Notes under the pieces: generated by a model
Seen by the model: only the letters and a program-made list of their open reading frames with translations
What the model was told of the DNA's origin: nothing
Database searches by the model: none
In this document: piece after piece, positions 61,261 through 64,000 of the stretch
Position numbering within the stretch: the first letter of the stretch is position 1
Layout: every line of letters starts with the position of its first letter
Program-made: the position numbers and the translations under genes
Assembly (NCBI RefSeq): GCF_945859705.1
Contig: NC_079135.1
Span: 35,327,679 to 35,391,678 of the forward strand
Direction of reading: 5' to 3'
DNA from: Episyrphus balteatus
Taxonomy: Eukaryota; Arthropoda; Insecta; Diptera; Syrphidae
DNA length: 64,000 nucleotides

Positions 61261-63743
61261 TAAATAATAATTACAACAATAATTTAAGGAATGTTAACCC
61301 TATTACAGTAGAAACAAATATTTTATGAACAAAAAAGTATGAAAGACTAAAATATGCACTTAGCTTTAGCATTAGATTTTAGGTGATAAATTGTCCTTAA
61401 ATACGAACAAGTACAGGGAACCATTTTGTTCGCTGCATTAATTAATTGCTCATGATCATTTCTGTTCAAAGACGGTCAGACAAATCGGTCCATTTTACTC
61501 ATACTACTTGTATGTGCTCTTGAAAATCTTCGTATTAAACAAGTTTGAAGAAAGTTAAGAAAAATTTTCTATAGTTTCACCTTCGCCCAAGGGTCACAAC
61601 GAAAAACCTATACCAATCGAAGTTATTTTAATGACTTTCCTTTTATAGCTTTCCAATCGTTAATCTTTTTCAAGATAAAAATTTCCTCGAGAAACTAATA
61701 AAGTGAAGAACAATTCTTTTCCGTTTAAGGCTTCAACCATTTAGGGAAGTTGATAAATAGACTTACTCATTTTCTTGCTTAAAATTGTATATGGTCTTCT
61801 AAGAAAAAACTCAATAAGTTTTGACTTTTTATTTGTTATTTCACATATCTCAATGATCAGATGCGTCATTTAAATGAGAATTTCCTGAAGGCTGAAAAAA
61901 TGTATAAACTTTTTTTGGCGTCATACCGCTCGTCGATCGTCCCATTAGTCACCTTCGCACATTCTTTTAGGTAAGTAGTCAAACCATAGCCACACAGCAA
62001 CAAACTGAGTGCTAATACTATCTCGGAAATGAATGCGTTCGTCCCAAATGAGATATGCTAATTTCGGATGCGGTTCTCTACACAATCGAAAGTCTTCTCT
62101 ACTCAAACGTATAGCAGCTAATCATGAATGAGAAGTACGTGATGACTGATTAGGTAATTCGTGTAGGTACGGTCATTGAAAAAAAAAAAATCGTCTGTCT
62201 GGGCACCTACTTGTTGAACAGTCCGCCTTACCGCTGCACTTGCTTGCCTAAGGTGTCTGTCAGAGTTGAATGTGTGCATTCATTGAAACTACAGGGCTTC
62301 TAGCAGTTTTACTTCCAGCGCACTTGCCGGCTCTGACTGGCTTCGGTTGGGTGACTGGCTGGCGCTTGTTTCAATGCTGTTTAATCAATAAAATACAAAA
62401 TTTGCATTCTATGTGTTCTGTCAATTTTATTGATGGTCAACTGCTGTCGTAATATTGTAATCAGCCCATGTTTGACATGCTGTCAGACTGACAGATAGCC
62501 AAACAAGCCAACGCATGTAAAAGTTGCATTGGTAGGTTACTTGACTGCTCTGGCACAAACTAGGGAGTGTTGAATGACTAAATGAGTTGATCGCATTCAG
62601 GGAACATTCGACAAAATCTAGACAAAGTCTAAGTGCAATTGAAATTAACATGACATGTGCTGGTACCTACTCGTATTAGAGCAGTAGTGTTGGTTGACCC
62701 GTTTGACTTCGTTTTATAAAAACATGAGACAGAGACAAAACATGAAACAGAAAAGATCTACTTTATGCGGACGAGGTCAAATTTGTTTATTGGTTTGGTG
62801 GCTCTGTGCAAATTGCATTATGGCACGTATTTTAAATGACTAATTGTTTACGCTCTCTTATTTGGATGATGTTGATAACAAAAAAATAAAACGGGACACA
62901 TGTTGTTCATTTCACAAATGCAATTTAATTGATCAATTGAAAACAGCTCTCAACAAACATGAAAAATGACAACCTAAAAAACAAAAAAAAGTAGACTTTT
63001 AATTAAAAAAAGAACTCAATAGGAGCTTCATTAAAAGTCATAAATGTGTTTTTAATACACAAAACTTGTGTTGACAATTAAATATTTAATCAATATGCCA
63101 AAAATAAACGACATCTGTCAGCCAATTTGCTAAAAGCTGTCGGTTCGGGATATCAAGACAATTTAGCATTGCGTCACCATTTAAAAAAAAATATAAAAAA
63201 AATTAAGATTTGAAAGGAGATGATTCAAAATTATACGCAGTTTGAGCCACAAGCATACATCAATGAAACTTATGCCAAAGCAAAGGGCTAATAGATAAAA
63301 ACTGTGAAGTTTTATGTGCACGATCATACTAAAAAAAATTTCAAAAAATAGTTAAATTAAGTACCTATACAATTTTTGACGCAGTTAGGTTCTTTAATGA
63401 AAACCAGTTAAAACACTTAGGACGTCAAATTTAAACGAAATCGTTAAAGATGTTTTCGAGAATATTGGAATACCTCCCTTCAATAAGTTATATGGCTTTT
63501 CCCATGCATTTTAAGAAGATATATATAAAAAAAATTAAGACAACAACGAGAATCTTGAAAATTTTTTAGTTTGGTTCCAAGGAAATCCATCCATCCGTTT
63601 TGGCACTAACGCGATAAAAAAGGGATATTCTGTGAATCCACGAAGCCAACCAAGGTACTATGGTATGTAAAGATAGTTTTCGGACGATTATTTTATGTGA
63701 TAACGTCATAAGAAAACTGGTTATCACGAAAATAAAAAAAAAA
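61261..63743. other. Stretch with a GC-richer block at 62.2-62.7 kb
   Basis: No confident exon was seen. On the minus strand, CTCTGACAG|ACACC and GCAGCG|GTAAGG (about 62231-62263) form an acceptor/donor pair around about 25 nt. The surrounding GC-richer sequence to 62700 could be a promoter or 5'UTR region, but neither splice site nor frame is decisive. Confidence 0.3.
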
Positions 63744-63744
63744 G

Positions 63745-63790
63745 TATTGAGCTGCCTTGGGATTCCAACCCACACTTCTTACAAGCTTTA
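63745..63790 (-). mobile_element. Possible SINE fragment (B-box region)
   Basis: The minus strand reads GAAGTGTGGGTTGGAATCCC and then AAGGCAGCT. This resembles the B-box region of the SINE at 42870 (ATGTGGGTTCGAGCCCT...GGCAGC). No A box is recognisable. Confidence 0.3.
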
Positions 63791-63890
63791 AAAAATTAAA
63801 AATTTAATAGGTATATTTGAAAATTTCATAACTTTTTGTTCTTCTTTTTTTCTTTGTGATTTCAGACATTTTGCAGTTTTTGGCTTATCT

Positions 63891-64000
63891 TTTTACTTGC
63901 TCTATAGGGCAAGTATTGGTTTCGTTTAGAAAAAAAAAGTTGAGGTTTTAATCAAAACCAACATTACGATAATGGAGAAGATCAAAAAAGTGGTTTTCGT
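63891..64000 (+). mobile_element. (GTCT)n-bearing dispersed repeat, copy E (5' part, cut by window end)
   Basis: TTTTACTTGCTCTATAGGGCAAGT keeps the 5' hairpin. It is followed by TCGTTTAGAAAAAAAAAG and ACATTACGATAATGGAGAAG / CAAAAAAGTGG, which is the family's conserved block. The window ends before the microsatellite. Confidence 0.65.

Overview
The window looks like a piece of a dipteran (fly) nuclear genome. It is strongly AT-rich, has very long introns, carries fly-type core-promoter motifs, and is packed with short non-autonomous transposons, including (GTCT)n-bearing repeats that recall the mini-me/DINE-1 (Helentron-like) elements of Diptera. I cannot name the species. There are no bacterial-style operons, rRNA genes, functional tRNA genes or CRISPR arrays.

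The backbone is a large minus-strand gene. Two short, phase-compatible coding exons sit at 52128-52175 and 9759-9844. Joined, they encode a Cys-rich motif (CxxC..C.GF..H.WR) like the N-terminal region of testin, whose insect relative is Limpet (Lmpt). If the assignment holds, the intron between them is about 42.3 kb and fills most of the window. It contains a sequence matching a recursive-splicing ratchet point (pyrimidine tract-CAG|GTAAG at 41421-41447, minus strand). It also contains a complete 535-codon single-exon gene on the same strand (24116-25723) with a plausible promoter and polyadenylation signal. The downstream PET and LIM exons of the host gene were not found and presumably lie beyond position 1.

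The rest is mostly repeats. Numerous small elements have identifiable ends: TA-flanked Tc1/mariner/pogo-like MITEs (1658-2325, 8396-9382, 27239-28984, 36366-36505, 46369-46865); TTA-flanked Harbinger-like MITEs (36956-37363, 47463-47895, 52359-52787, plus a relic inside 1658-2325); a TTAA-flanked piggyBac-like element (47900-49076); an element with a 10-bp or TA duplication (5968-6482); a tRNA-derived SINE ending in (ATT)n (42870-43214); at least four good copies of a roughly 1-kb (GTCT)n element plus diverged pieces; and a 164-bp tandem repeat (49741-50150) beside a dispersed repeat found at two other loci.

Low-confidence extras are a two-exon 76-codon minus-strand ORF with a signal-peptide-like start (1158-1506), a GC-richer promoter/5'UTR-like island at 16020-16700, and other relatively GC-rich unassigned segments near 7.7, 31-32, 38.8, 44.7-45.2 and 62.2-62.7 kb. 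Most short ORFs elsewhere look like chance ORFs in AT-rich or repeat DNA.
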